Shown piece after piece: positions 38,101 through 52,740 of a stretch of 64,000 bases of DNA. The position numbers were made by a program, and so were the translations under genes. The number at the start of each line of letters is the position of its first letter. The stretch's first letter is position 1. This DNA comes from Nemertoderma westbladi (lineage: Eukaryota > Xenacoelomorpha > Nemertodermatida > Nemertodermatidae). The stretch covers positions 41,087 through 105,086 of the forward strand of contig JAUCBJ010009115.1 in NCBI GenBank assembly GCA_032718475.1, written 5' to 3'. The notes under the pieces are model-generated. The model was not told where the DNA came from. It saw only the letters and a program-made list of their open reading frames with translations, and did not search any database.

Positions 38101-41100
38101 CAAGAAATAACAGATACAATACCAGCAGACCCTGATGTAAGTATACAAGGAATAACAGATACAATACCGGCAGACCCTGATGTAAGTATACAAGAAATAA
38201 CGGATACAATACCGGCAGACCCTGATGTAAGTATACAAGAAATAACAGATACAATACCGGCAGACCCTGATGTAAGTATACAAGAAATAACGGATACAAT
38301 ACCGGCAGACCCTGATGTAAGTATACAAGAAATAACAGATACAATACCAGCAGACCCTGATGTAAGTATACAAGAAATAACAGATATAATAACAGCAGAC
38401 CCTGATGTAAGTATACAAGAAATAACAGATACAATACCGGCAGACCCTGATGTAAGTATACAAGAAATAACAGATATAATAACAGCAGACCCTGATGTAA
38501 GTATACAAGAAATAACAGATACAATAACAGCAGACCCTGATGTAAGTATACAAGAAATAACAGATACAATACCGGCAGACCCTGATGTAAGTATACAAGA
38601 AATAACAGATACAATAACAGCAGACCCTGATGTAAGTATACAAGGAATAACAGATACAATACCAGCAGACCCTGATGTAAGTATACAAGAAATAACAGAT
38701 ACAATACCAGCAGACCCTGATGTAAGTATACAAGAAATAACAGATACAATAACAGCAGACCCTGATGTAAGTATACAAGAAATAACAGATACAATACCAG
38801 CAGACCCTGATGTAAGTATACAAGAAATAACAGATACAATAACAGCAGACCCTGATGTAAGTATACAAGAAATAACAGATACAATACCGGCAGACCCTGA
38901 TGTAAGTATACAAGAAATAACAGATACAATAACAGCAGACCCTGATGTAAGTATACAAGAAATAACAGATACAATACCAGCAGACCCTGATGTAAGTATA
39001 CAAGAAATAACAAATACAATAACAGCAGACCCTGATGTAAGTATACAAGAAATAACAGATACAATACCAGCAGACCCTGATGTAAGTATACAAGAAATAA
39101 CAGATATAATAACAGCAGACCCTAATGTAAGTATACAAGAAATAACGGATACAATTCCAGCAGACCCTGATGTAAGTATACAAGAAATAACGGATACAAT
39201 TCCAGCAGACCTTGATGTAAGTATACAAGAAATAACAGATACAATAACAGCAGACCCTGATGTAAGTATACAAGAAATAACAGATACAATACCGGCAGAC
39301 CCTGATGTAAGTATACAAGAAATAACAGATACAATAACAGCAGACCCTGATGTAAGTATACAAGAAATAACGGATACAATACCGGCAGACCCTGATGTAA
39401 GTATACAAGAAATAACAGATACAATACCAGCAGACCCTGATGTAAGTATACAAGAAATAACAGATACAATACCAGCAGACCCTGATGTAAGTATACAAGA
39501 AATAACAGATACAATACCGGCAGACCCTGATGTAAGTATACAAGAAATAACAGATACAATACCGGCAGACCCTGATGTAAGTATACAAGAAATAACAGAT
39601 ACAATAACAGCAGACCCTGATGTAAGTATACAAGAAATAACAGATACAATAACAGCAGACCCTGATGTAAGTATACAAGAAATAACAGATACAATACCGG
39701 CAGACCCTGATGTAAGTATACAAGAAATAACAGATACAATAACAGCAGACCCTGATGTAAGTATACAAGAAATAACAGATATAATAACAGCAGACCCTGA
39801 TGTAAGTATACAAGAAATAACAGATACAATACCGGCAGACCCTGATGTAAGTATACAAGGAATAACAGATACAATACCGGCAGACCCTGATGTAAGTATA
39901 CAAGAAATAACAGATACAATACCAGCAGACCCTGATGTAAGTATACAAGAAATAACAGATACAATAACAGCAGACCCTGATGTAAGTATACAAGAAATAA
40001 CAGATATAATAACAGCAGACCCTGATGTAAGTATACAAGAAATAACAGATACAATAACAGCAGACCCTGATGTAAGTATACAAGAAATAACAGATACAAT
40101 ACCAGCAGACCCTGATGTAAGTATACAAGAAATAACAGATATAATAACAGCAGACCCTGATGTAAGTATACAAGAAATAACAGATACAATAACAGCAGAC
40201 CCTGATGTAAGTATACAAGAAATAACAGATACAATACCGGCAGACCCTGATGTAAGTATACAAGAAATAACAGATACAATAACAGCAGACCCTGATGTAA
40301 GTATACAAGAAATAACAGATATAATAACAGCAGACCCTGATGTAAGTATACAAGAAATAACAGATACAATACCGGCAGACCCTGATGTAAGTATACAAGG
40401 AATAACAGATACAATAACAGCAGACCCTGATGTAAGTATACAAGAAATAACGGATACAATACCGGCAGACCCTGATGTAAGTATACAAGAAATAACGGAT
40501 ACAATACCGGCAGACCCTGATGTAAGTATACAAGAAATAACAGATACAATACCGGCAGACCCTGATGTAAGTATACAAGAAATAACAGATACAATACCAG
40601 CAGACCCTGATGTAAGTATACAAGGAATAACAGATACAATAACAGCAGACCCTGATGTAAGTATACAAGAAATAACAGATACAATAACAGCAGACCCTGA
40701 TGTAAGTATACAAGAAATAACAGATACAATACCGGCAGACCCTGATGTAAGTATACAAGAAATAACAGATACAATACCGGCAGACCCTGATGTAAGTATA
40801 CAAGAAATAACAGATACAATACCGGCAGACCCTGATGTAAGTATACAAGAAATAACAGATACAATAACAGCAGACCCTGATGTAAGTATACAAGAAATAA
40901 CAGATACAATAACAGCAGACCCTGATGTAAGTATACAAGGAATAACAGATACAATACCAGCAGACCATGATGTAAGTATACAAGAAATAACAGATATAAT
41001 AACAGCAGACCCTGATGTAAGTATACAAGAAATAACAGATACAATACCAGCAGACCCTGATGTAAGTATACAAGGAATAACAGATACAATACCAGCAGAC

Positions 41101-41133
41101 CATGATGTAAGTATACAAGAAATAACAGATATA

Positions 41134-41233
41134 NNNNNNNNNNNNNNNNNNNNNNNNNNNNNNNNNNNNNNNNNNNNNNNNNNNNNNNNNNNNNNNNNNN
41201 NNNNNNNNNNNNNNNNNNNNNNNNNNNNNNNNN
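41134..41233. other. Assembly gap (100 N)
   Basis: Exactly 100 N inside the 45-bp array, the usual placeholder for a gap of unknown size. The true array length and the unit order across this point are unknown. Protein translations across it are meaningless. Confidence 0.97.
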
Positions 41234-44200
41234 CAGCAGACCCTGATGTAAGTATACAAGAAATAACAGATACAATACCGGCAGACCCTGATGTAAGTAT
41301 ACAAGGAATAACAGATACAATAACAGCAGACCCTGATGTAAGTATACAAGAAATAACAGATACAATACCGGCAGACCCTGATGTAAGTATACAAGAAATA
41401 ACAGATACAATACCGGCAGACCCTGATGTAAGTATACAAGAAATAACAGATACAATAACAGCAGACCCTGATGTAAGTATACAAGAAATAACAGATACAA
41501 TACCAGCAGACCCTGATGTAAGTATACAAGGAATAACGGATACAATAACAGCAGACCCTGATGTAAGTATACAAGAAATAACAGATACAATACCGGCAGA
41601 CCCTGATGTAAGTATACAAGGAATAACAGATACAATACCAGCAGACCCTGATGTAAGTATACAAGAAATAACAGATACAATACCGGCAGACCCTGATGTA
41701 AGTATACAAGGAATAACAGATACAATAACAGCAGACCCTGATGTAAGTATACAAGAAATAACAGATACAATACCGGCAGACCCTGATGTAAGTATACAAG
41801 GAATAACGGATACAATAACAGCAGACCCTGATGTAAGTATACAAGAAATAACAGATACAATACCAGCAGACCCTGATGTAAGTATACAAGAAATAACAGA
41901 TACAATAACAGCAGACCCTGATGTAAGTATACAAGAAATAACAGATACAATACCGGCAGACCCTGATGTAAGTATACAAGAAATAACGGATACAATACCG
42001 GCAGACCCTGATGTAAGTATACAAGAAATAACAGATACAATACCGGCAGACCCTGATGTAAGTATACAAGAAATAACAGATACAATACCGGCAGACCCTG
42101 ATGTAAGTATACAAGGAATAACAGATACAATACCAGCAGACCCTGATGTAAGTATACAAGAAATAACAGATACAATAACAGCAGACCCTGATGTAAGTAT
42201 ACAAGAAATAACAGATACAATACCGGCAGACCCTGATGTAAGTATACAAGAAATAACAGATACAATACCGGCAGACCCTGATGTAAGTATACAAGGAATA
42301 ACAGATACAATACCAGCAGACCCTGATGTAAGTATACAAGAAATAACGGATACAATACCGGCAGACCCTGATGTAAGTATACAAGGAATAACAGATACAA
42401 TACCAGCAGACCCTGATGTAAGTATACAAGAAATAACAGATACAATACCGGCAGACCCTGATGTAAGTATACAAGAAATAACAGATACAATACCGGCAGA
42501 CCCTGATGTAAGTATACAAGAAATAACAGATACAATACCGGCAGACCCTGATGTAAGTATACAAGGAATAACAGATACAATACCAGCAGACCCTGATGTA
42601 AGTATACAAGAAATAACAGATACAATACCGGCAGACCCTGATGTAAGTATACAAGAAATAACAGATACAATACCGGCAGACCCTGATGTAAGTATACAAG
42701 AAATAACAGATACAATACCGGCAGACCCTGATGTAAGTATACAAGGAATAACAGATACAATAACAGCAGACCCTGATGTAAGTATACAAGAAATAACAGA
42801 TACAATACCAGCAGACCCTGATGTAAGTATACAAGAAATAAAAGATACAATAACAGCAGACCCTGATGTAAGTATACAAGAAATAACAGATACAATACCG
42901 GCAGACCCTGATGTAAGTATACAAGAAATAACAGATACAATACCGGCAGACCCTGATGTAAGTATACAAGAAATAAAAGATACAATAACAGCAGACCCTG
43001 ATGTAAGTATACAAGAAATAACAGATACAATACCGGCAGACCCTGATGTAAGTATACAAGAAATAAAAGATACAATAACAGCAGACCCTGATGTAAGTAT
43101 ACAAGAAATAACAGATATAATACCGGCAGACCCTGATGTAAGTATACAAGAAATAACAGATACAATACCGGCAGACCCTGATGTAAGTATACAAGAAATA
43201 AAAGATACAATAACAGCAGACCCTGATGTAAGTATACAAGAAATAACAGATACAATACCGGCAGACCCTGATGTAAGTATACAAGAAATAAAAGATACAA
43301 TAACAGCAGACCCTGATGTAAGTATACAAGAAATAACAGATACAATACCGGCAGACCCTGATGTAAGTATACAAGAAATAACAGATACAATACCGGCAGA
43401 CCCTGATGTAAGTATACAAGAAATAACAGATACAATACCGGCAGACCCTGATGTAAGTATACAAGAAATAACAGATACAATACCGGCAGACCCTGATGTA
43501 AGTATACAAGAAATAACAGATACAATAACAGCAGACCCTGATGTAAGTATACAAGAAATAACAGATACAATACCGGCAGACCCTGATGTAAGTATACAAG
43601 AAATAACAGATACAATACCGGCAGACCCTGATGTAAGTATACAAGAAATAACAGATACAATACCGGCAGACCCTGATGTAAGTATACAAGAAATAACAGA
43701 TACAATACCGGCAGACCCTGATGTAAGTATACAAGGAATAACAGATACAATACCGGCAGACCCTGATGTAAGTATACAAGAAATAACAGATACAATACCG
43801 GCAGACCCTGATGTAAGTATACAAGAAATAACAGATACAATACCGGCAGACCCTGATGTAAGTATACAAGGAATAACAGATACAATACCGGCAGACCCTG
43901 ATGTAAGTATACAAGAAATAACAGATACAATACCAGCAGACCCTGATGTAAGTATACAAGAAATAACAGATACAATACCGGCAGACCCTGATGTAAGTAT
44001 ACAAGAAATAACAGATACAATACCGGCAGACCCTGATGTAAGTATACAAGAAATAACAGATACAATACCGGCAGACCCTGATGTAAGTATACAAGAAATA
44101 ACAGATACAATACCGGCAGACCCTGATGTAAGTATACAAGGAATAACAGATACAATACCGGCAGACCCTGATGTAAGTATACAAGAAATAACAGATACAA

Positions 44201-47200
44201 TACCGGCAGACCCTGATGTAAGTATACAAGGAATAACAGATACAATACCAGCAGACCCTGATGTAAGTATACAAGAAATAAAAGATACAATAACAGCAGA
44301 CCCTGATGTAAGTATACAAGAAATAACAGATACAATACCGGCAGACCCTGATGTAAGTATACAAGAAATAACAGATACAATACCGGCAGACCCTGATGTA
44401 AGTATACAAGAAATAACAGATACAATACCGGCAGACCCTGATGTAAGTATACAAGAAATAACAGATACAATAACAGCAGACCCTGATGTAAGTATACAAG
44501 AAATAACAGATACAATACCGGCAGACCCTGATGTAAGTATACAAGAAATAACGGATACAATACCGGCAGACCCTGATGTAAGTATACAAGAAATAACAGA
44601 TACAATACCGGCAGACCCTGATGTAAGTATACAAGAAATAACAGATACAATACCGGCAGACCCTGATGTAAGTATACAAGAAATAACAGATACAATACCG
44701 GCAGACCCTGATGTAAGTATACAAGGAATAACAGATACAATAACAGCAGACCCTGATGTAAGTATACAAGAAATAACAGATACAATACCAGCAGACCCTG
44801 ATGTAAGTATACAAGAAATAACAGATACAATACCGGCAGACCCTGATGTAAGTATACAAGAAATAACAGATACAATAACAGCAGACCTTGATGTAAGTAT
44901 ACAAGGAATAACAGATACAATAACAGCAGACCCTGATGTAAGTATACAAGAAATAACAGATACAATACCGGCAGACCCTGATGTAAGTATACAAGAAATA
45001 ACAGATACAATACCGGCAGACCCTGATGTAAGTATACAAGAAATAACAGATACAATACCGGCAGACCCTGATGTAAGTATACAAGAAATAACAGATACAA
45101 TACCGGCAGACCCTGATGTAAGTATACAAGGAATAACGGATACAATAACAGCAGACCCTGATGTAAGTATACAAGAAATAACAGATACAATACCGGCAGA
45201 ACCTGATGTAAGTATACAAGAAATAACAGATACAATACCAGCAGACCCTGATGTAAGTATACAAGAAATAACAGATACAATACCGGCAGACACTGATGTA
45301 AGTATACAAGGAATAACGGATACAATAACAGCAGACCCTGATGTAAGTATACAAGAAATAACAGATACAATACCAGCAGACCCTGATGTAAGTATACAAG
45401 AAATAACAGATACAATACCGGCAGACCCTGATGTAAGTATACAAGGAATAACAGATACAATACCAGCAGACCCTGATGTAAGTATACAAGAAATAAAAGA
45501 TACAATAACAGCAGACCCTGATGTAAGTATACAAGAAATAACAGATACAATACCGGCAGACCCTGATGTAAGTATACAAGGAATAACAGATACAATACCA
45601 GCAGACCCTGATGTAAGTATACAAGAAATAACAGATACAATACCAGCAGACCCTGATGTAAGTATACAAGAAATAACAGATACAATAACAGCAGACCCTG
45701 ATGTAAGTATACAAGAAATAACAGATACAATAACTGCAGACCCTGATGTAAGTATACAAGAAATAACAGATACAATACCGGCAGACCCTGATGTAAGTAT
45801 ACAAGAAATAACAGATACAATACCGGCAGACCCTGATGTAAGTATACAAGAAATAACAGATACAATAACAGCAGACCCTGATGTAAGTATACAAGAAATA
45901 ACAGATACAATACCAGCAGAACCTGATGTAAGTATACAAGAAATAACAGATACAATAACAGCAGACCCTGATGTAAGTATACAAGAAATAACAGATATAA
46001 TAACAGCAGACCCTGATGTAAGTATACAAGAAATAACAGATACAATACCAGCAGAAACTGATGTAAGTATACAAGAAATAACAGATACAATAACAGCAGA
46101 CCCTGATGTAAGTATACAAGGAATAACAGATACAATACCGGCAGACCCTGATGTAAGTATACAATAAATAACAGATACAATACCGGCAGACCCTGATGTA
46201 AGTATACAATAAATAACAGATACAATACCGGCAGACCCTGATGTAAGTATACAAGAAATAACAGATACAATACCGGCAGACCCTGATGTAAGTATACAAG
46301 AAATAACAGATATAATAACAGCAGACCCTGATGTAAGTATACAAGAAATAACAGATACAATACCAGCAGAACCTGATGTAATTATACAAGAAATAACAGA
46401 TACAATAACAGCAGACCCTGATGTAAGTATACAAGGAATAACAGATACAATACCAGCAGACCCTGATGTAAGTATACAAGAAATAACAGATATAATAACA
46501 GCAGACCCTGATGTAAGTATACAAGAAATAACAGATACAATACCAGCAGAACCTGATGTAATTATACAAGAAATAACAGATACAATAACAGCAGACCCTG
46601 ATGTAAGTATACAAGGAATAACAGATACAATACCAGCAGACCCTGATGTAAGTATACAAGAAATAACAGATACAATACCGGCAGACCCTGATGTAAGTAT
46701 ACAATAAATAACAGATACAATACCGGCAGACCCTGATGTAAGTATACAAGAAATAACAGATACAATACCGGCAGACCCTGATGTAAGTATACAAGGAATA
46801 ACAGATACAATAACAGCAGACCCTGATGTAAGTATACAAGAAATAACAGATACAATACCGGCAGACCCTGATGTAAGTATACAAGAAATAACAGATACAA
46901 TACCGGCAGACCCTGATGTAAGTATACAAGAAATAACAGATACAATACCAGCAGACCCTGATGTAAGTATACAAGAAATAACAGATACAATACCGGCAGA
47001 CCCTGATGTAAGTATACAAGAAATAACAGATACAATACCGGCAGACCCTGATGTAAGTATACAAGAAATAACAGATACAATACCAGCAGACCCTGATGTA
47101 AGTATACAAGAAATAACAGATACAATACCGGCAGACCCTGATGTAAGTATACAAGGAATAACGGATACAATAACAGCAGACCCTGATGTAAGTATACAAG

Positions 47201-50200
47201 AAATAACAGATACAATAACAGCAGACCCTGATGTAAGTATACAAGGAATAACAGATACAATAACAGCAGACCCTGATGTAAGTATACAAGGAATAACAGA
47301 TACAATAACAGCAGACCCTGATGTAAGTATACAAGAAATAACAGATACAATACCGGCAGACCCTGATGTAAGTATACAAGGAATAACAGATACAATACCA
47401 GCAGACCCTGATGTAAGTATACAAGAAATAACAGATACAATAACAGCAGACCCTGATGTAAGTATACAAGGAATAACAGATACAATAACAGCAGACCCTG
47501 ATGTAAGTATACAAGAAATAACAGATACAATACCGGCAGACCCTGATGTAAGTATACAAGAAATAACAGATACAATAACAGCAGACCCTGATGTAAGTAT
47601 ACAAGGAATAACAGATACAATACCAGCAGACCCTGATGTAAGTATACAAGAAATAACAGATACAATACCAGCAGACCCTGATGTAAGTATACAAGAAATA
47701 ACAGATACAATACCGGCAGACCCTGATGTAAGTATACAAGAAATAACAGATACAATACCAGCAGACCCTGATGTAAGTATACAAGAAATAACAGATACAA
47801 TAACAGCAGACCCTGATGTAAGTATACAAGGAATAACAGATACAATACCGGCAGACCCTGATGTAAGTATACAAGAAATAACAGATACAATAACAGCAGA
47901 CCCTGATGTAAGTATACAAGAAATAACAGATACAATACCAGCAGACCCTGATGTAAGTATACAAGAAATAACAGATACAATACCGGCAGACCCTGATGTA
48001 AGTATACAAGAAATAACAGATACAATACCAGCAGACCCTGATGTAAGTATATAAGAAATAACAGATACAATAACAGCAGACCCTGATGTAAGTATACAAG
48101 AAATAACAGATACAATACCAGCAGACCCTGATGTAAGTATACAAGAAATAACAGATACAATACCAGCAGACCCTGATGTAAGTATACAAGAAATAACAGA
48201 TACAATAACAGCAGACCCTGATGTAAGTATACAAGAAATAACAGATACAATACCGGCAGACCCTGATGTAAGTATACAAGAAATAACAGATACAATACCG
48301 GCAGACCCTGATGTAAGTATACAAGGAATAACGGATACAATAACAGCAGACCCTGATGTAAGTATACAAGAAATAACAGATACAATAACAGCAGACCCTG
48401 ATGTAAGTATACAAGAAATAACAGATACAATAACAGCAGACCCTGATGTAAGTATACAAGAAATAACAGATACAATAACAGCAGACCCTGATGTAAGTAT
48501 ACAAGGAATAACAGATACAATACCAGCAGACCCTGATGTAAGTATACAAGGAATAACAGATACAATAACAGCAGACCCTGATGTAAGTATACAAGAAATA
48601 ACAGATACAATACCGGCAGACCCTGATGTAAGTATACAAGAAATAACAGATACAATACCGGCAGACCCTGATGTAAGTATACAAGGAATAACGGATACAA
48701 TAACAGCAGACCCTGATGTAAGTATACAAGAAATAACAGATACAATAACAGCAGACCCTGATGTAAGTATACAAGAAATAACAGATACAATAACAGCAGA
48801 CCCTGATGTAAGTATACAAGGAATAACAGATACAATACCAGCAGACCCTGATGTAAGTATACAAGGAATAACAGATACAATAACAGCAGACCCTGATGTA
48901 AGTATACAAGAAATAACAGATACAATACCGGCAGACCCTGATGTAAGTATACAAGAAATAACAGATACAATACCGGCAGACCCTGATGTAAGTATACAAG
49001 AAATAACAGATACAATACCAGCAGACCCTGATGTAAGTATACAAGAAATAACAGATACAATACCAGCAGACCCTGATGTAAGTATACAAGAAATAACAGA
49101 TACAATACCGGCAGACCCTGATGTAAGTATATAAGAAATAACAGATACAATACCGGCAGACCCTGATGTAAGTATACAAGGAATAACGGATACAATAACA
49201 GCAGACCCTGATGTAAGTATACAAGAAATAACAGATACAATACCGGCAGACCCTGATGTAAGTATACAAGAAATAACAGATACAATACCGGCAGACCCTG
49301 ATGTAAGTATACAAGGAATAACAGATACAATACCAGCAGACCCTGATGTAAGTATACAAGAAATAACAGATACAATACCGGCAGACCCTGATGTAAGTAT
49401 ACAAGAAATAACAGATACAATACCGGCAGACCCTGATGTAAGTATACAAGAAATAACGGATACAATACCGGCAGACCCTGATGTAAGTATACAAGAAATA
49501 ACAGATACAATACCGGCAGACCCTGATGTAAGTATACAAGAAATAACAGATACAATAACAGCAGACCCTGATGTAAGTATACAAGGAATAACAGATACAA
49601 TACCAGCAGACCCTGATGTAAGTATACAAGAAATAACAGATACAATACCAGCAGACCCTGATGTAAGTATACAAGAAATAACAGATACAATACCGGCAGA
49701 CCCTGATGTAAGTATACAAGAAATAACAGATACAATACCGGCAGACCCTGATGTAAGTATACAAGAAATAACAGATACAATACCGGCAGACCCTGATGTA
49801 AGTATACAAGGAATAACGGATACAATAACAGCAGACCCTGATGTAAGTATACAAGGAATAACAGATATAATAACAGCAGACCCTGATGTAAGTATACAAG
49901 GAATAACAGATACAATACCAGCAGACCCTGATGTAAGTATACAAGAAATAACAGATACAATAACAGCAGACCCTGATGTAAGTATACAAGAAATAACAGA
50001 TACAATACCAGCAGACCCTGATGTAAGTATACAAGGAATAACAGATACAATACCGGCAGACCCTGATGTAAGTATACAAGAAATAACAGATACAATACCA
50101 GCAGACCCTGATGTAAGTATACAAGAAATAACAGATACAATACCGGCAGACCCTGATGTAAGTATACAAGGAATAACAGATACAATAACAGCAGACCCTG

Positions 50201-52740
50201 ATGTAAGTATACAAGAAATAACAGATACAATAACAGCAGACCCTGATGTAAGTATACAAGAAATAACAGATACAATACCGGCAGACCCTGATGTAAGTAT
50301 ACAAGAAATAACAGATACAATACCAGCAGACCCTGATGTAAGTATACAAGGAATAACAGATACAATACCGGCAGACCCTGATGTAAGTATACAAGAAATA
50401 ACAGATACAATACCAGCAGACCCTGATGTAAGTATACAAGAAATAACAGATACAATACCGGCAGACCCTGATGTAAGTATACAAGGAATAACAGATACAA
50501 TAACAGCAGACCCTGATGTAAGTATACAAGGAATAACAGATACAATACCGGCAGACCCTGATGTAAGTATACAAGAAATAACAGATACAATACCAGCAGA
50601 CCCTGATGTAAGTATACAAGAAATAACAGATACAATACCGGCAGACCCTGATGTAAGTATACAAGGAATAACAGATACAATAACAGCAGACCCTGATGTA
50701 AGTATACAAGAAATAACAGATACAATACCGGCAGACCCTGATGTAAGTATACAAGAAATAACAGATACAATACCAGCAGACCCTGATGTAAGTATACAAG
50801 AAATAACAGATACAATACCAGCAGACCCTGATGTAAGTATACAAGAAATAACAGATACAATACCGGCAGACCCTGATGTAAGTATACAAGAAATAACAGA
50901 TACAATAACAGCAGACCCTGATGTAAGTATACAAGAAATAACAGATACAATACCGGCAGACCCTGATGTAAGTATACAAGAAATAACAGATACAATACCA
51001 GCAGACCCTGATGTAAGTATACAAGAAATAACAGATACAATAACAGCAGACCCTGATGTAAGTATACAAGGAATAACAGATACAATAACAGCAGACCCTG
51101 ATGTAAGTATACAAGAAATAACAGATACAATACCAGCAGACCCTGATGTAAGTATACAAGAAATAACAGATACAATACCGGCAGACCCTGATGTAAGTAT
51201 ACAAGAAATAACAGATACAATACCGGCAGACCCTGATGTAAGTATACAAGAAATAACAGATACAATACCGGCAGACCCTGATGTAAGTATACAAGAAATA
51301 ACAGATACAATACCAGCAGACCCTGATGTAAGTATACAAGAAATAACAGATACAATACCAGCAGACCCTGATGTAAGTATACAAGAAATAACAGATACAA
51401 TACCGGCAGACCCTGATGTAAGTATACAAGAAATAACAGATACAATACCGGCAGACCCTGATGTAAGTATACAAGAAATAACAGATACAATAACAGCAGA
51501 CCCTGATGTAAGTATACAAGAAATAACAGATACAATACCGGCAGACCCTGATGTAAGTATACAAGAAATAACAGATACAATACCGGCAGACCCTGATGTA
51601 AGTATACAAGGAATAACAGATACAATACCAGCAGACCCTGATGTAAGTATACAAGAAATAACAGATACAATACCGGCAGACCCTGATGTAAGTATACAAG
51701 AAATAACAGATACAATACCGGCAGACCCTGATGTAAGTATACAAGAAATAACAGATACAATACCGGCAGACCCTGATGTAAGTATACAAGAAATAACAGA
51801 TACAATACCGGCAGACCCTGATGTAAGTATACAAGAAATAACAGATACAATAACAGCAGACCCTGATGTAAGTATACAAGGAATAACAGATACAATACCA
51901 GCAGACCCTGATGTAAGTATACAAGAAATAACAGATACAATACCAGCAGACCCTGATGTAAGTATACAAGAAATAACAGATACAATACCGGCAGACCCTG
52001 ATGTAAGTATACAAGAAATAACAGATACAATACCGGCAGACCCTGATGTAAGTATACAAGAAATAACAGATACAATACCGGCAGACCCTGATGTAAGTAT
52101 ACAAGGAATAACAGATACAATAACAGCAGACCCTGATGTAAGTATACAAGGAATAACAGATACAATAACAGCAGACCCTGATGTAAGTATACAAGGAATA
52201 ACAGATACAATACCAGCAGACCCTGATGTAAGTATACAAGAAATAACAGATACAATAACAGCAGACCCTGATGTAAGTATACAAGAAATAACAGATACAA
52301 TACCGGCAGACCCTGATGTAAGTATACAAGAAATAACAGATACAATAACAGCAGACCCTGATGTAAGTATACAAGAAATAACAGATACAATACCAGCAGA
52401 CCCTGATGTAAGTATACAAGAAATAACAGATACAATAACAGCAGACCCTGATGTAAGTATACAAGGAATAACAGATACAATACCAGCAGACCCTGATGTA
52501 AGTATACAAGAAATAACAGATACAATAACAGCAGACCCTGATGTAAGTATACAAGAAATAACAGATACAATACCAGCAGACCCTGATGTAAGTATACAAG
52601 AAATAACAGATACAATACCGGCAGACCCTGATGTAAGTATACAAGAAATAACAGATACAATACCAGCAGACCCTGATGTAAGTATACAAGAAATAACAGA
52701 TACAATACCGGCAGACCCTGATGTAAGTATACAAGGAATA

